Shown here one piece after another: positions 24,110 to 36,635 of a stretch of DNA of 64,000 nt. The position numbers and the translations under genes are program-made. Position 1 is the stretch's first letter; each line of letters opens with the position of its first letter. The stretch is from Streptomyces seoulensis (GTDB taxonomy: Bacteria; Actinomycetota; Actinomycetes; Streptomycetales; Streptomycetaceae): contig NZ_CP032229.1 of NCBI RefSeq assembly GCF_004328625.1, positions 372,001-436,000 on the forward strand. The letters run 5' to 3'. The notes beneath the pieces were generated by a model. The model saw nothing but the letters and a program-made list of their open reading frames with translations, did not search any database and was not told the origin of the DNA.

Positions 24110-26715
24110 CCCGCCTCCCCCGGTGCGGCCTCGGTGGCGATGTCGATCAGCGCGGCCGCCCGCTCGGCGAGCCGGCCCGCGGCCTCCGGTCCCTCCTCGG
24201 CGGTGGCGATGACGAACCCGGCACGCTCCCACGAGCTGGTGACGGGCCGCACCACGGCTCCCGGCTCGACGGCGAGGTGCACCGCGTGCACCCCCTCCGC
24301 CTCCCGCGCCCGGTCGGCGCCGGAGACCCGCGCGACCCGGCCGGGCGGCGGGGTGAGGAAGCGTACGGCGGCGCCCTTGAGGGCGGGCCGGGGCTCCACG
24401 GGCCCGCGCCCCTCCAGCACCCGCAGCAGGCAGCTGAGGATGTCGGTGCCGTACGCCTCGTCGATGAGGACGGTGATCCCGCCGCCCGGCATCCGCCCGG
24501 CGCACTCGATCAGGTGCGGGCGTCCGTCCGGTCCGGCGAGCAGCCACTCGGAGTGCAGGATGCCGGAGCGGAAGCCGGTGCTCTGGGCGAGCCGCACCAG
24601 GGACCGGCGCAGTTCGGCCTCGGTGTCCCCGGGCAGCGGGGCGGGCACGGTGTGGCCGGTCTCCACCGGGTGCCGGGAGTCCCGGACGGTCTTGGCGGTG
24701 ACGTTGAGGAAGCCGACGACGCCTTCGTGGACGACGGCCTCCACGCTCACCTCCGGCCCGTGCAGGCGCTGTTCGACCAGATAGCGGGCGGGTTCCCGGC
24801 GGCGGGCGCGCAGGGTCGGCTCGTCGGCGCCGGTGGTGTGGGCCCAGGCGGCGGCCACGTCGTCGTCGGGGCCGAGGAGCTGGACGCCGAGGCTGGCCTG
24901 GCGGCCGGCGGGCTTGAGGACGGCTTCTCCGCCGTGGGCGGCGCGGAAGGCGGCGACCGTCTCGGGGCCGGTGGCCGGCGCCCAGTCGGGCTGCGGGGTG
25001 TCCGTGCTGGTCAGCGCGGCCCGCAGCAGGCCCTTGTCGCGCAGCAGCTGGGCGGCCTTGACGCCCGCGCCGGGCAGCCCCCACTCCTCGGCGAGCGCGG
25101 CGGCGGTCACCACCGCGTACTCGACCACGGGCACGACCGCGCGGACCTGCGGGGGGCGGGGTACGGCCCGCACGAGGCGCTCGGGGTGTGCCTCGTCCTG
25201 GGTGGGCGCGGGCAGCAGCGCGGCGACACAGGCGTGGCGGTCGGAGAGCCCGGCGAGCCCGCGTGCCTCGATGACGTCGGGCTCCTCCAGCACCAGCACC
25301 GAGCCGACCGGGAGGAGACCGTCGAGCTTGCCGAGCATGACGGGGCTGTAGCCGACGAGCACATGGGTGACGGACGCCTCCGGGAGCGCCTCGGGGCCGG
25401 TGTCGACGGTGATCGCCGCGCGCACCTCGGCCTCCAGCGCGTCGAGTCCGGCGACGGTCGGGGCGTCGATGAGGAAGGACACCGCGCGGTCCTCGGAGCT
25501 GTGCAGCTCGCCCAGGCGGGCGCCCCGGTCCTGGTGGACGAGTACCGCGCGCAGGGCCGGCGGGGCGTCCGGCGGGCCGGGCTCCAGGTGCGGCCAGAGT
25601 CCGCGTTCGCCGACCCAGGCGGGCGCGACCCCGAAGCCGTCCACGGCCACGTCCCGCAGGATGCCCGGGGTGTGCTCCAGGTAGACCTGGCGGGCGAAGC
25701 GGGTGGGCGCCGGGTAGGTGACGGGTTCGCCGAGCGCGATCCGGATGATCTGCCGCTCCAGCGAGGCGCCGGTGGCCAGTTCGTAGAGCACGCACAGCCC
25801 GTCGCCGGGCGGCCGCGCGGCGACCTCCATCAGGACGGGCCGTCCCTCGGCGTCGATCCGCCACTCGGCGTGGGCGACGCCGTCGCGGAAGCCGAGGGTG
25901 TCCAGGACGCTCGCGTTGGCGCTGAGCAGCGTCCCGGCGTCGTCGGGGCGGTCGCCGGGCACGGTGTGGGACAGCTCGACGAAGGTGGGGGCGTGGCTGT
26001 CGGTGGTGTCCTTGCGGGTGACGGAGGCGAACACGATCCGGCCGCCCTGGACGAGGGACTCGACGGAGAACTCCTGCCCGGCGACCTTCTCCTCGACGAG
26101 CACCGTCTCGTGCGCCGGGTGCCCGGCGAGCAGCTCACGCAGCCGGGCGGGCCCGTCGACGCTCTCCACCCCGGAACTGGAGTGCCGCCCGGCCGGCTTG
26201 AACACCACCGGGTAGGCCAGCGAGGCCACGTCGACCCGGTCGCGCTCGCCGGGCGGTACGACGACGACGGCCGGGCTGTACTCGGGCAGGTACCAGCGCT
26301 GGAGGTACTTGCTGCGGCAGGCGCGGCTCGCGCGCAGGCCGGGGCCCGGCACCCCGAGGGCGTCGGCGAGCAGCCCGACCGGTTCGACCTGGGTCTCGCC
26401 CACGGCGCAGGCGCCGACGATGTCGTACTCCTCGCGCCAGCGCAGGGCGGCGGCCACCGCGCCGGGGAGGAAGGAGTTGTCGCGGCCGGGGTCGCCGTCG
26501 ACGAACGCGAAGTCGTGGATGCCGGCGGCCGGATGGGCCGGGTCGGCCGCGCTCGCCAGTGCCTCGTCGCGGGCGCCTGCGGGGGTGATGAGGAGGATCT
26601 TCAGGCCGCGCCGGGCGAGTTCGTCCAGGTACGCCGGTGACCGGCACACCACCAGGAACGATCCCGCCAGTACGAAGGCGGGCGGGCGCTGTTCTCTTCT
26701 CTGCGGCTCGTCCAT
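24106..26715 (-). CDS. Tandem two-domain ATP-grasp peptide ligase
   Basis: An 869-residue protein with two complete ATP-grasp modules. In the first (about 1-430) the lysine element is VVFKPAGRHSSSGVE, the hinge VLVEEKVAGQEFSVESLV and the metal element LMEVAARPPGDGL. In the second (about 440-869) they are AVLKPAGRQASLGVQLL, YLVEQRLHGPEVSVEAVV and LIECAGRMPGGGITV. Each module keeps the catalytic residues, so two amide bonds, or two copies of one reaction, are possible. Usual L-amino acid ligases have one module of about 400-450 residues. It has no carrier-protein or condensation domain. ATG 26715 follows gaacgggag. Confidence 0.9.
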   Translation of the reverse strand: MDEPQRREQRPPAFVLAGSFLVVCRSPAYLDELARRGLKILLITPAGARDEALASAADPAHPAAGIHDFAFVDGDPGRDNSFLPGAVAAALRWREEYDIVGACAVGETQVEPVGLLADALGVPGPGLRASRACRSKYLQRWYLPEYSPAVVVVPPGERDRVDVASLAYPVVFKPAGRHSSSGVESVDGPARLRELLAGHPAHETVLVEEKVAGQEFSVESLVQGGRIVFASVTRKDTTDSHAPTFVELSHTVPGDRPDDAGTLLSANASVLDTLGFRDGVAHAEWRIDAEGRPVLMEVAARPPGDGLCVLYELATGASLERQIIRIALGEPVTYPAPTRFARQVYLEHTPGILRDVAVDGFGVAPAWVGERGLWPHLEPGPPDAPPALRAVLVHQDRGARLGELHSSEDRAVSFLIDAPTVAGLDALEAEVRAAITVDTGPEALPEASVTHVLVGYSPVMLGKLDGLLPVGSVLVLEEPDVIEARGLAGLSDRHACVAALLPAPTQDEAHPERLVRAVPRPPQVRAVVPVVEYAVVTAAALAEEWGLPGAGVKAAQLLRDKGLLRAALTSTDTPQPDWAPATGPETVAAFRAAHGGEAVLKPAGRQASLGVQLLGPDDDVAAAWAHTTGADEPTLRARRREPARYLVEQRLHGPEVSVEAVVHEGVVGFLNVTAKTVRDSRHPVETGHTVPAPLPGDTEAELRRSLVRLAQSTGFRSGILHSEWLLAGPDGRPHLIECAGRMPGGGITVLIDEAYGTDILSCLLRVLEGRGPVEPRPALKGAAVRFLTPPPGRVARVSGADRAREAEGVHAVHLAVEPGAVVRPVTSSWERAGFVIATAEEGPEAAGRLAERAAALIDIATEAAPGEAG

Positions 26716-26816
26716 CTCCCGTTCCCCCCGAGTGTCGTTGCCGATGTCGATGGTGCGCGGCGGCCGGGCCGCTCCCCTGTCGGCGGGAGGCGGCCCGGTC
26801 GCCGGTGGGGCGTGTC

Positions 26817-27467
26817 TCAGTCGAAGCGGAGACTGCCCGTCCGGGTCCTCTTCAGCTCGAAGAAGTCCGGGTAGTTGGCCAGTGCGCGGGCTCCGTCGAA
26901 GATCCGGGCGGCTTCCTCGCCGCGCGGGACGGAGTTGAGCACCGGGCCGAAGAAGGCGACGCCGTCGATGTGGATGGTGGGGGTGCCCACGTCCTCGCCG
27001 ACCGGGTCCATGCCTTCGTGGTGGCTCTTGCGCAGTTCCTCGTCGTAGGTGTCGGTGTCGGCGGCGGCCAGCAGCGAGTCGGGCAGGCCGCGGGCGGCGA
27101 GGGCCTCGGCGGCGGCGGCGAGGTAGTCCTTGTTCCCGCCGTTGTGGATGCGGGTGCCCAACTCCTCGTACAGGCCGGGCAGTACCTCGTCGCCGTGGTG
27201 GTGCGCGGCGGCGGTGACGACCCGGATCAGGGCGAGGGAGTTGTCGACCAGTTCGCGGTACCAGTCGGGCAGTTCACGGCCCTCGTTGAGGACGTACAGG
27301 CTCATCAGCTTGAAGTCGAGGTCCAGTTGACGGTGCTGCTGGACCTCGAGAATCCAGCGGGAGGTGATCCAGGCGAAGGGGCACGCCGGGTCGAAGTAGA
27401 AGTCGACCTTGGCGGTGTCCGTACCGGCGCCGGAGGCCGGCGCGGTGGCGGGCGTGTCTGCGGTCAT
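26817..27467 (-). CDS. DsbA/mycothiol-dependent thioredoxin-fold protein
   Basis: A 216-residue thioredoxin-fold protein of the DsbA/FrnE group. The active-site strand [20 protein letters not shown] is the signature of the actinobacterial Rv2466c-like mycothiol-dependent reductases (CPF with one resolving partner on mycothiol). The C-terminal [17 protein letters not shown] with the cis-Pro loop is typical. There is no signal peptide, so it acts in the cytoplasm. The start overlaps the stop of the ANL ligase gene. In this operon it may reduce or isomerise an N-oxygenated or nitroso/diazo intermediate, or protect against it; that is inference from the family's nitro/quinone chemistry and the CreDE genes nearby. 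Confidence 0.83.
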   Translation of the reverse strand: MTADTPATAPASGAGTDTAKVDFYFDPACPFAWITSRWILEVQQHRQLDLDFKLMSLYVLNEGRELPDWYRELVDNSLALIRVVTAAAHHHGDEVLPGLYEELGTRIHNGGNKDYLAAAAEALAARGLPDSLLAAADTDTYDEELRKSHHEGMDPVGEDVGTPTIHIDGVAFFGPVLNSVPRGEEAARIFDGARALANYPDFFELKRTRTGSLRFD

Positions 27468-29149
27468 GCGGTGGGCTCCTCGTGGACTGCGACGAGCACG
27501 CCGTCGCGGTCACGGACGTAGGCGGTCAGCTCGGCGTACTGCTCGCGCAGTTGCCGCTTGAGGACCTTACCGGTGACACCCACGGGCAGACCGGTCTCTT
27601 CCGGGACGATCTCCAGCAGGCCGAGCACCGGGTGACCGGCGGCCCGCAGCGCCTCGTTGGCCTGGCTGAGCAGCTTCTCCGGGTCGGGGTCGGCGACCGA
27701 CGGGCCGACGGTGACGACGGCGACCGGCACCGTCCGCCCGTCGCGGCGCCCGGCGACCACGGCGACGTCGCCGGTGTCGGGGACGTCGTTGAGGATGACC
27801 TCCTCCATGAACACCGAGTAGCCGGTGCCCTGTTCGGTCTCGATGGCGTCGGCGGCGCGGTCGACGAGGAAGAAGTCGCCGTTGCCGTCGCGGTAGGCCA
27901 TGTCGCCGGGCAGCCAGTAGCCGGACAGCTTGAAGCGGTAGGTGAGGTCGGAGTCACCCCAGTAACCGGGCGTGATGGCAGGGCCCTTGGCGCCGAGGAA
28001 GCCGACCTCGCCGTCGTCGGCGTGGCTGCCGTCCTTGCGCAGGATGGCGACCTCGGCGACACCGACCGGCTTGCCCGCGCAGCGGTCGTGGCGCTCACTG
28101 TCCAGGGTGCGGGCCTTGAGCAGCACGCCCCAGCCCAGTTCGGTGGTGCCGAGCCGGTCCAGGAAGGCGGCGGGCTCCAGGCCGGGGCTGCGCATGGAGA
28201 GCACCTTGGTGATGTGGGCCTGGTGCACGGCGTCCCCGATGGACACCCACGCCTGCACGGAGTCCAGCGCGCCCGCCTCCGGCTCGGTGTTGGCCAGTTC
28301 GGCGTAGGCGTGCGCGAACGACATCACGGAGGTGGGCCGGTACTTGCCGACGGCGGCGGCGAGTCCGGGGCCGCTGCGGTCGCTGAGCGCGACGATCGGG
28401 GTGCCGCCGAGGACCGCGTAGACGGTGTACGCGATGCAGCCCAGGTGGGACTGGGGCAGCGCGGTCATCATCAGGGCGCCGGGGTGTTCGGTGTGGTCGA
28501 CCAGGCGGAACTTGGGCCCCGAGACGATGGACTTGTGGGTGTGGATGGTGGGCTTGGGGCGGCCGGTGGTGCCGGAGGAGTGCAGGATCGTCACCGGGTC
28601 GTCGTCGTGGTGGTGCCAGTAGGCGGAGTCCGGGAGCGGCGCGGCCGGCGGGGCGGGGAGTTCCTCGACGGACACGGCGAAGCGCAGTCCGAGGCCGTCC
28701 ACGGCGGAGCCGAGCCGGTCCAGGCGCTCCTGGTCGGCGTAGAGGCCGACGGGCGCGGTCTGCTCGATGAGCGAGGTGGCGATGGCCTGCGGGGCGTTGG
28801 AGTTGATCAGCAGGGCGACCGCGCCGATCTGGGCGAGGGCGTAGAAGTGCAGCGAGTAGGCGAGGGAGTCCTCGAACCAGACGGCGACCCGGTCGCGGAG
28901 GCCCACGCCCTGCGCGAGGTACCAGGCGGACCAGCTCTGGGCCAGCGCGTCGAACTCGATGAGGCTGAACTCCTCGCGCTCCTCCCCCGACGGCAGGGGT
29001 ATCGGCCGGCTGGAGCGCAGGAACGGCAGGTCGGGGTGGGGGCTGGCGGCCAGCGCCGCCCGCAGCAGGTTGCCGCCGCCGATGGCGGGGTCGGCGGCGA
29101 GCGCGGTCCGCTGCTCGGGGGTCAGGACGGTCGGGGCGAACGTGGTCAT
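27464..29149 (-). CDS. ANL-family acyl-CoA/aminoacyl adenylating ligase
   Basis: A 561-residue canonical ANL enzyme: P-loop [20 protein letters not shown] (about 198-217), TTELGWG for the A5 motif, [20 protein letters not shown] for A7/A8 with the ribose-binding Asp present, and the catalytic Lys in [11 protein letters not shown] near the C-terminus. It activates a carboxylate with ATP, then normally transfers it to CoA or a carrier protein. In the 4-aminophenylalanine operon the carboxylate could be an aromatic or amino acid. ATG 29149 follows AGAGG and is preferred to TTG 29155. It contrasts with the degenerate ANL part of the fusion at 16314. Confidence 0.88.
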   Translation of the reverse strand: MTTFAPTVLTPEQRTALAADPAIGGGNLLRAALAASPHPDLPFLRSSRPIPLPSGEEREEFSLIEFDALAQSWSAWYLAQGVGLRDRVAVWFEDSLAYSLHFYALAQIGAVALLINSNAPQAIATSLIEQTAPVGLYADQERLDRLGSAVDGLGLRFAVSVEELPAPPAAPLPDSAYWHHHDDDPVTILHSSGTTGRPKPTIHTHKSIVSGPKFRLVDHTEHPGALMMTALPQSHLGCIAYTVYAVLGGTPIVALSDRSGPGLAAAVGKYRPTSVMSFAHAYAELANTEPEAGALDSVQAWVSIGDAVHQAHITKVLSMRSPGLEPAAFLDRLGTTELGWGVLLKARTLDSERHDRCAGKPVGVAEVAILRKDGSHADDGEVGFLGAKGPAITPGYWGDSDLTYRFKLSGYWLPGDMAYRDGNGDFFLVDRAADAIETEQGTGYSVFMEEVILNDVPDTGDVAVVAGRRDGRTVPVAVVTVGPSVADPDPEKLLSQANEALRAAGHPVLGLLEIVPEETGLPVGVTGKVLKRQLREQYAELTAYVRDRDGVLVAVHEEPTA

Positions 29150-29236
29150 GGACAACCTCTCGGACAGGGTTCGGGCAGGGTGCGGCGAGGTCTTCGCCGC
29201 CGGTGCCGTGCGGCCGCGTACTTCTCAGGGCTGTGC

Positions 29237-32489
<3,253 letters not shown>

Positions 32490-32569
32490 GGCTGCCCCTC
32501 CCGCCTGTCCACGGTCCGAATGTGCCCGCCACCGGGGCCGGCCCGCCACCGCCCCGATAGCTCGGATCA

Positions 32570-32589
32570 CCGCAGTGCACACAGTGCGG
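32570..32589. promoter_or_regulatory. Inverted repeat upstream of the 4-aminophenylalanine operon
   Basis: CCGCA (32570-32574) and TGCGG (32585-32589) flank a 10-base centre that contains GTGCAC; CAGTGC also occurs twice with a 9-base period. It lies about 80 bases upstream of the first gene of the minus-strand operon, so it could be a regulator site. Position is the main argument. Confidence 0.35.
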
Positions 32590-32669
32590 GGATCGATACG
32601 GGGACAAGCGGGACAAGTCGGCGGGCCCCGGAGGCGGCCCGGCAGCGGACCGGCAGGAGGCCGGAGGGG

Positions 32670-33413
32670 TCAGATCCGCAGGAACGCCGGTGCGCCGGGC
32701 GCGGTGGCCTCGGCGACCGTGCCGTCCTTCGCGGGGTGGTCGCGCAGCAGGTCGGCGACGATCTCGGTGGCGAGCCGGTGCCAGGTGGTCAGGCGGCGCA
32801 GCATGGCGTGTTCCGCCCCGGTGATCATGACCATTCCGGCGTGCGCGCCGGCCGTACGGGCCCGCAGCACGAAGTCCACCGAGTCGTCCGCGCCGGTGAT
32901 CCGGTCGGCGTCGCCGTGCAGCACCACGAGCCGCTGTCCGTGCAGGTGGACGGCGGGTTCGGCGGCGGGCAGCCAGGGCGCGAGCGCCAGCACCCCGCGC
33001 ACGGCCGGGTGGGCGGCGGCGTGCAGGGCGGCGCGGCCGCCCATGGAGTGGCCGACCAGCACGACCGGCAGCGGGCCGAACCTCTCCTGGAGTTCGCCCA
33101 GCGCGCGCAGCACGTCGTCGGCGGCGGCTCCGCCGTTCCAGCCCCGGTGCCGGTAGCGCACCTCGCCGAGCAGGATGCCGTCCGACGGCAGCCCGGTGGC
33201 GACCGCCCGCAGCACGGGGCGCATGCGCAGCGCGGCGAGGTGCCAGGGCCTGCTGGCGGAGACGTCGTCGGCCCGGCCGCCGTGCAGGGTGAGCACGGCG
33301 GCCTTCGGCGACTTCGGGGCGTACCGGACGACCAGCGCGCTCTCGGGGTCCTCCGCGCCCTCGCCGCCCTGCTGGTGCGTCGTCTCGTCCGGGCCGTCGC
33401 TGTGGACTCTCAA
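32670..33413 (-). CDS. Alpha/beta hydrolase (dienelactone hydrolase-like fold)
   Basis: A 247-residue alpha/beta hydrolase: AAVLTLHGGRADD for the oxyanion strand, VVLVGHSMGGRAALHAAAH for the nucleophile elbow (Ser in GHSMG), VVLHGDADRIT for the acid, and ITGAEHAMLRR for the base His. Start assigned to TTG 33413 after GAAGGGAAGG because no in-frame ATG or GTG lies close; the true start is uncertain. It is separated from the mutase gene by about 180 bases and is not coupled to the cluster. Widespread Streptomyces members are housekeeping hydrolases of unknown substrate, so this may mark the cluster edge. Confidence 0.8.
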   Translation of the reverse strand: MRVHSDGPDETTHQQGGEGAEDPESALVVRYAPKSPKAAVLTLHGGRADDVSASRPWHLAALRMRPVLRAVATGLPSDGILLGEVRYRHRGWNGGAAADDVLRALGELQERFGPLPVVLVGHSMGGRAALHAAAHPAVRGVLALAPWLPAAEPAVHLHGQRLVVLHGDADRITGADDSVDFVLRARTAGAHAGMVMITGAEHAMLRRLTTWHRLATEIVADLLRDHPAKDGTVAEATAPGAPAFLRI

Positions 33414-33603
33414 CGGGGTCGCCTTCCCTTCGGGCGGTCGTACGGGATCGTCACGGGGAATCCGTAGCCGCTCGGCGCGCGGTTTGGTCACAGGGTCCCG
33501 TTCCGCCCAGTGCGACGGGCGGGACGAAAGTACGTCTGAGAGGGTCGGACCGGGGCACATGTGCTCAGGCAAGGACTTCTCACCGTGACGACCGAGGTGA
33601 ATC

Positions 33604-34176
33604 ATGACCAGCCAGACCAAGGATCTGACCCCGAAGTACACTGTTCCCGGCCTCGAACGTGAGGCGGCCGGCAAGCTCATCGGTCTGCTCCGCCTCCGTC
33701 TGCACGCGCTCAACGACCTCCACCTCACGCTGAAGCACGTGCACTGGAACGTGGTCGGACCGCACTTCATCGCCGTGCACGAGATGATCGACCCGCAGGT
33801 CGACCGGGTCCGGGACATGGCCGACGACGTCGCCGAGCGAACCGCCGCCCTCGGCGGTGTCGCCCAGGGCACGCCGGGCGCGCTGGTGTCCGAGCGCACC
33901 TGGGACGACTACTCGATCGGCCGGGGCGACGCCATCGCGCACCTCGCCGCGCTCGACGTGGTCTACACCGGTGTGATCGAGGGCGTACGCGCCGCGGTCA
34001 AGGAGGCGGGCGAGATCGACCCCGCCACCGAGGACCTGCTGATCGAGCAGCTGCGCGACCTGGAGCAGTTCCAGTGGTTCGTGCGGGCGCACCTGGAGAG
34101 CGCGCGGGGCACGCTCGCCACCGACGACGTGCACTCCGAGAAGGAGGCGGCCGCCAAGGGCGCCGAGATGAGCTGA
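33604..34176 (+). CDS. dps: Dps ferritin-like DNA-protection protein
   Basis: A 190-residue Dps. The ferroxidase-site signature is LTLKHVHWNVVGPHFIAVHEMID followed by VRDMADDVAERTAALGG, which supply the His, Asp and Glu of the inter-subunit iron site; positions are about residues 42-85. The N-terminal MTSQTKDLTPKYTVPG tail and the C-terminal Lys/Ala tail are the flexible tails seen in Streptomyces DpsA. Dps stores iron, consumes peroxide and compacts DNA. ATG follows GAGGTGAATC. The gene is alone, bracketed by a promoter region and a terminator, and is likely under stress sigma control. Confidence 0.95.
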   Translation: MTSQTKDLTPKYTVPGLEREAAGKLIGLLRLRLHALNDLHLTLKHVHWNVVGPHFIAVHEMIDPQVDRVRDMADDVAERTAALGGVAQGTPGALVSERTWDDYSIGRGDAIAHLAALDVVYTGVIEGVRAAVKEAGEIDPATEDLLIEQLRDLEQFQWFVRAHLESARGTLATDDVHSEKEAAAKGAEMS

Positions 34177-34195
34177 GCCACCGGTACGGAATGCG

Positions 34196-34232
34196 CCGCG
34201 CGCCGCCGCCCCTCGTGGGCGGCGGCGCGCGG
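34196..34232. terminator. Hairpin terminator between dps and the photolyase-like gene
   Basis: A perfect 16-base-pair GC stem (34196-34211 with 34217-34232) around ctcgt, between two convergent genes and 20 bases after the dps stop. Confidence 0.85.
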
Positions 34233-34248
34233 AGTTTCCCACGTCCGG

Positions 34249-35754
34249 TCAGGGCGGGAAGTCGCCCCGTTCGCGCGCGGTGCGCAGCACCTCCTCCACG
34301 TCACCGAGCCGGTCCAGGCCCTGGACGGCCCGCGAGGTGCGGTTGTTGGCGGCGAGCAGGTCGCGGTGGCGGTGCACGAAGGCCCAGTAGCCGGTGGTGT
34401 ACGGGCAGGCCCGTTCCCCGGTGCGGTCCCCCGGCTTGTAGGCGCAGCCACCACAGAAGTCACTCATCCGGTGGATGTAGGCCCCACCCGAGGTGTACGG
34501 CTTGGTGGTCATCCGGCCGCCGTCGGCGTACTGGGACATGCCGACGACGTTGGGCAGCATCACCCAGTCGTAGCCGTCGACGAAGCAGCGGTGGAACCAG
34601 TCGGTGACCGCGCGCGGCTCCCAGCCCTGCTGGAGCGCGTGGCTGCCGAGCAGCATCAGGCGCGGGATGTGGTGGGTCCAGCCGGTGTCGCGTACCTGGG
34701 CGAGCGCGGTGGACAGACAGCGCGCGGTGACGGCGTCGGCGTCGAGTTCGAGGAACCAGTCGGGCAGCGGGGTGCGGGCGCGGAGGGCGTTGCGGTCCCG
34801 GTAGTCCTCACCGAAGTACCAGTAGAGCTGCCACACGTACTCCCGCCAGCCCGCGACCTGCCGGACGAACCCCTCCGCGCTGGAGATGGGCGCCTCGCCG
34901 GAGCGCCAGGCGTGCTCGGCGGCGTGGACGACCTCGGCCGGGTCGAGCAGGCCGAGGTTGAGGGAGGAGGAGAGGAGGCTGTGGCTCATCACCGGGTCGG
35001 CGGCGAGCATGGCGTCCTCGTGCGGGCCGAAGCCGGCGAGCCGGTGGCCGGTGAATCGGCGCAGCGCGGCCAGTGCCTCCCGGCGGGTGGCGGGGAAGCG
35101 GCGCGGGCCGTCCCGGCCGACGAAGGTGATGCCCTCCTCGCGCTCCCAGCGGTCGAGGTCGGCGCGGACCTCGTCGTCGATCTCGTCCTCGCGGGGCCGG
35201 TAGGGCTTCGGCGCGTCGAGGGTGCGGGCGCCCTTCGGCGGGGGTTCGCGGTTGTCGTGGTCGTGATTCCAGCGGCCGCCGGCGGGTTCGCCGCCGTCCA
35301 TGAGGAGGTCCAGCTCCCGGCGTACCCAGTGGTAGAAGTCCTCCTGGCGCAGCCGGTGGCCGCCGCGTCCGTCGGCCCAGGCGCGGAAGGCGTCCTGCGG
35401 GAAGAGGAAGCCCCGGGCGGGCAGCACGCGCACCTTCTCCAGCGAGCGGACCAGGCCGAGCGCGGCGCGCGAGGTGGGGTGGTGGACGGTGACGCGGCCG
35501 CCGCCCGCCGCCTCGCGGAGTCCCTCGCGGTAGGTCTCGGCGCGGACGTACCGGACGCGGTCGCCCAGTTCGGCGGCCCGGTGGCGCATCGCGGAGAGGA
35601 TCAGATGGGCCTTGGCCCGGTGGAAGCGGCGGCGGCGGAAGACCGAGCGCGCCTCGATCAGCACCACGGGGGCGTCGTGAGCGGGTCCGTCGGGGCCGGG
35701 GGTGAGGAAATGGGGGCCGAGCTGGTCTCCGAACAGCCAGTGCCGGTCGGTCAT
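34249..35754 (-). CDS. Iron-sulfur bacterial photolyase/cryptochrome-like protein (PhrB type)
   Basis: A 501-residue deoxyribodipyrimidine-photolyase-related protein of the FeS-BCP group, which repair (6-4) lesions with FAD and a 4Fe-4S cluster. The N-terminal part begins HWLFGDQLGPHF. The C-terminal part holds the cluster cysteines in MSDFCGGCAYKPG and ERACPYTTGYWAF plus a fourth Cys upstream (HRCFVDGYDWVMLPNVVGM). MTTKPYTSGGAYIHRMS is a family signature. ATG 35754 follows CGAGGAG. It is convergent to dps and lies just downstream of a MarR gene. It fits the DNA-protection theme with Dps and is probably not part of the biosynthetic cluster. Confidence 0.92.
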   Translation of the reverse strand: MTDRHWLFGDQLGPHFLTPGPDGPAHDAPVVLIEARSVFRRRRFHRAKAHLILSAMRHRAAELGDRVRYVRAETYREGLREAAGGGRVTVHHPTSRAALGLVRSLEKVRVLPARGFLFPQDAFRAWADGRGGHRLRQEDFYHWVRRELDLLMDGGEPAGGRWNHDHDNREPPPKGARTLDAPKPYRPREDEIDDEVRADLDRWEREEGITFVGRDGPRRFPATRREALAALRRFTGHRLAGFGPHEDAMLAADPVMSHSLLSSSLNLGLLDPAEVVHAAEHAWRSGEAPISSAEGFVRQVAGWREYVWQLYWYFGEDYRDRNALRARTPLPDWFLELDADAVTARCLSTALAQVRDTGWTHHIPRLMLLGSHALQQGWEPRAVTDWFHRCFVDGYDWVMLPNVVGMSQYADGGRMTTKPYTSGGAYIHRMSDFCGGCAYKPGDRTGERACPYTTGYWAFVHRHRDLLAANNRTSRAVQGLDRLGDVEEVLRTARERGDFPP

Positions 35755-35845
35755 CGCTGCCACTCCTCGATCGGGCGGGTGCGGTGGACCGCGCAGGTGG
35801 GGAGGTATCCATGTGGCGTGGATCTCATGGCGGTCGGGTGAAACA

Positions 35846-35878
35846 CTTGCCGTTTGACAACTATGACCAAGAGGCAAG
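35846..35878. promoter_or_regulatory. Inverted repeat in the photolyase-like gene upstream region
   Basis: CTTGCC (35846-35851) and GGCAAG (35873-35878) enclose an AT-rich 21-base centre that includes TTGACA. The site lies about 95 bases before the photolyase-like start, in DNA clearly richer in A and T than its surroundings. It could be an operator or a promoter; the regulator is unknown. Confidence 0.4.
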
Positions 35879-36000
35879 AAAGTATCCGGTGTCACAGCAG
35901 GAGGGGAAGGATCAGGGATGTTCCGGTCGGCGGAGGCCGCTCCGTTCGCCGGTCACCGGGCACGATCCACGGCAGCCCGGTCGGCTGCGGCCCGGTTCGC

Positions 36001-36480
36001 TCAGGCGGTGCGGGACCCGGAGGACTCGTCGTACCCGTGTATCTGCTCCGACGCGACCGCGCAGAACGCCTCCAGGCCGGTGAGCAGGGCACTGCGGTCC
36101 CCGGCCGACATCCGCTCCAGCACCGAGCGCAGCGTCTCCTCGCGCCGGGCGCGCAGGTCCGTCAGGAAGGCCCGGCCCCGGCTGCTCAGGTGCAGCCGCA
36201 CCTCGCGCCGGTCGGTACGGCTCAGCTCGCGCTCGACGAACCCCGCCGCCTGCAGCCGGTCGCACAGCCGGCTGGTCGAGGGCGGGGTGGAGGCCAGATG
36301 GTCCGCGAGCGTCCGCAGGTTGATGCCCTCCTGGTGTTCCAGAATGAGCAGTACGCGCAACTGGGACGCCGAGGCGGGAGCGGTGGAAGCCCGGCCCCAC
36401 AGCACTTCCAGCAGTTCCGCGGCCGTGGAGGTCACACGCGCGACTTCGACGGGTTCTGGGCGGGGGTGGAAGTTCGTCAC
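36001..36480 (-). CDS. MarR-family transcriptional regulator
   Basis: A 159-residue MarR protein. The winged HTH is ASASQLRVLLILEHQEGINL then LRTLADHLASTPPSTSRLCD and LQAAGFVERELSRTDRREVRLHLS (about 40-105). I choose GTG 36480, which follows CGAGAG at 7 bases; earlier in-frame GTGs have poorer spacing. It is followed by the photolyase-like gene on the same strand after 245 bases and is divergent from the SpoIIE-type phosphatase gene. Its target is not known; autoregulation from the shared intergenic region is likely. Confidence 0.87.
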   Translation of the reverse strand: MTNFHPRPEPVEVARVTSTAAELLEVLWGRASTAPASASQLRVLLILEHQEGINLRTLADHLASTPPSTSRLCDRLQAAGFVERELSRTDRREVRLHLSSRGRAFLTDLRARREETLRSVLERMSAGDRSALLTGLEAFCAVASEQIHGYDESSGSRTA

Positions 36481-36635
36481 GGTCACACTCTCGCAGGTAC
36501 GGGGACGACCCACAGCCTACTAGCAGGCAAGACGGTCCGGAATATCCAAGAAGACGGCACGATACGTCCACCACTCGGCCCATCGCGGGGCGGGCGTAGC
36601 GTTCATACGGGTGAGAGATTGGCATACCTACGATC

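Noticed and set aside
18099..26715. Classical graspetide (microviridin-like) system
   Set aside because: The 28-residue ORF lacks the repeated Thr/Ser-Asp/Glu core and the ATP-grasp enzymes look like amino acid ligases; kept only as a speculative precursor.
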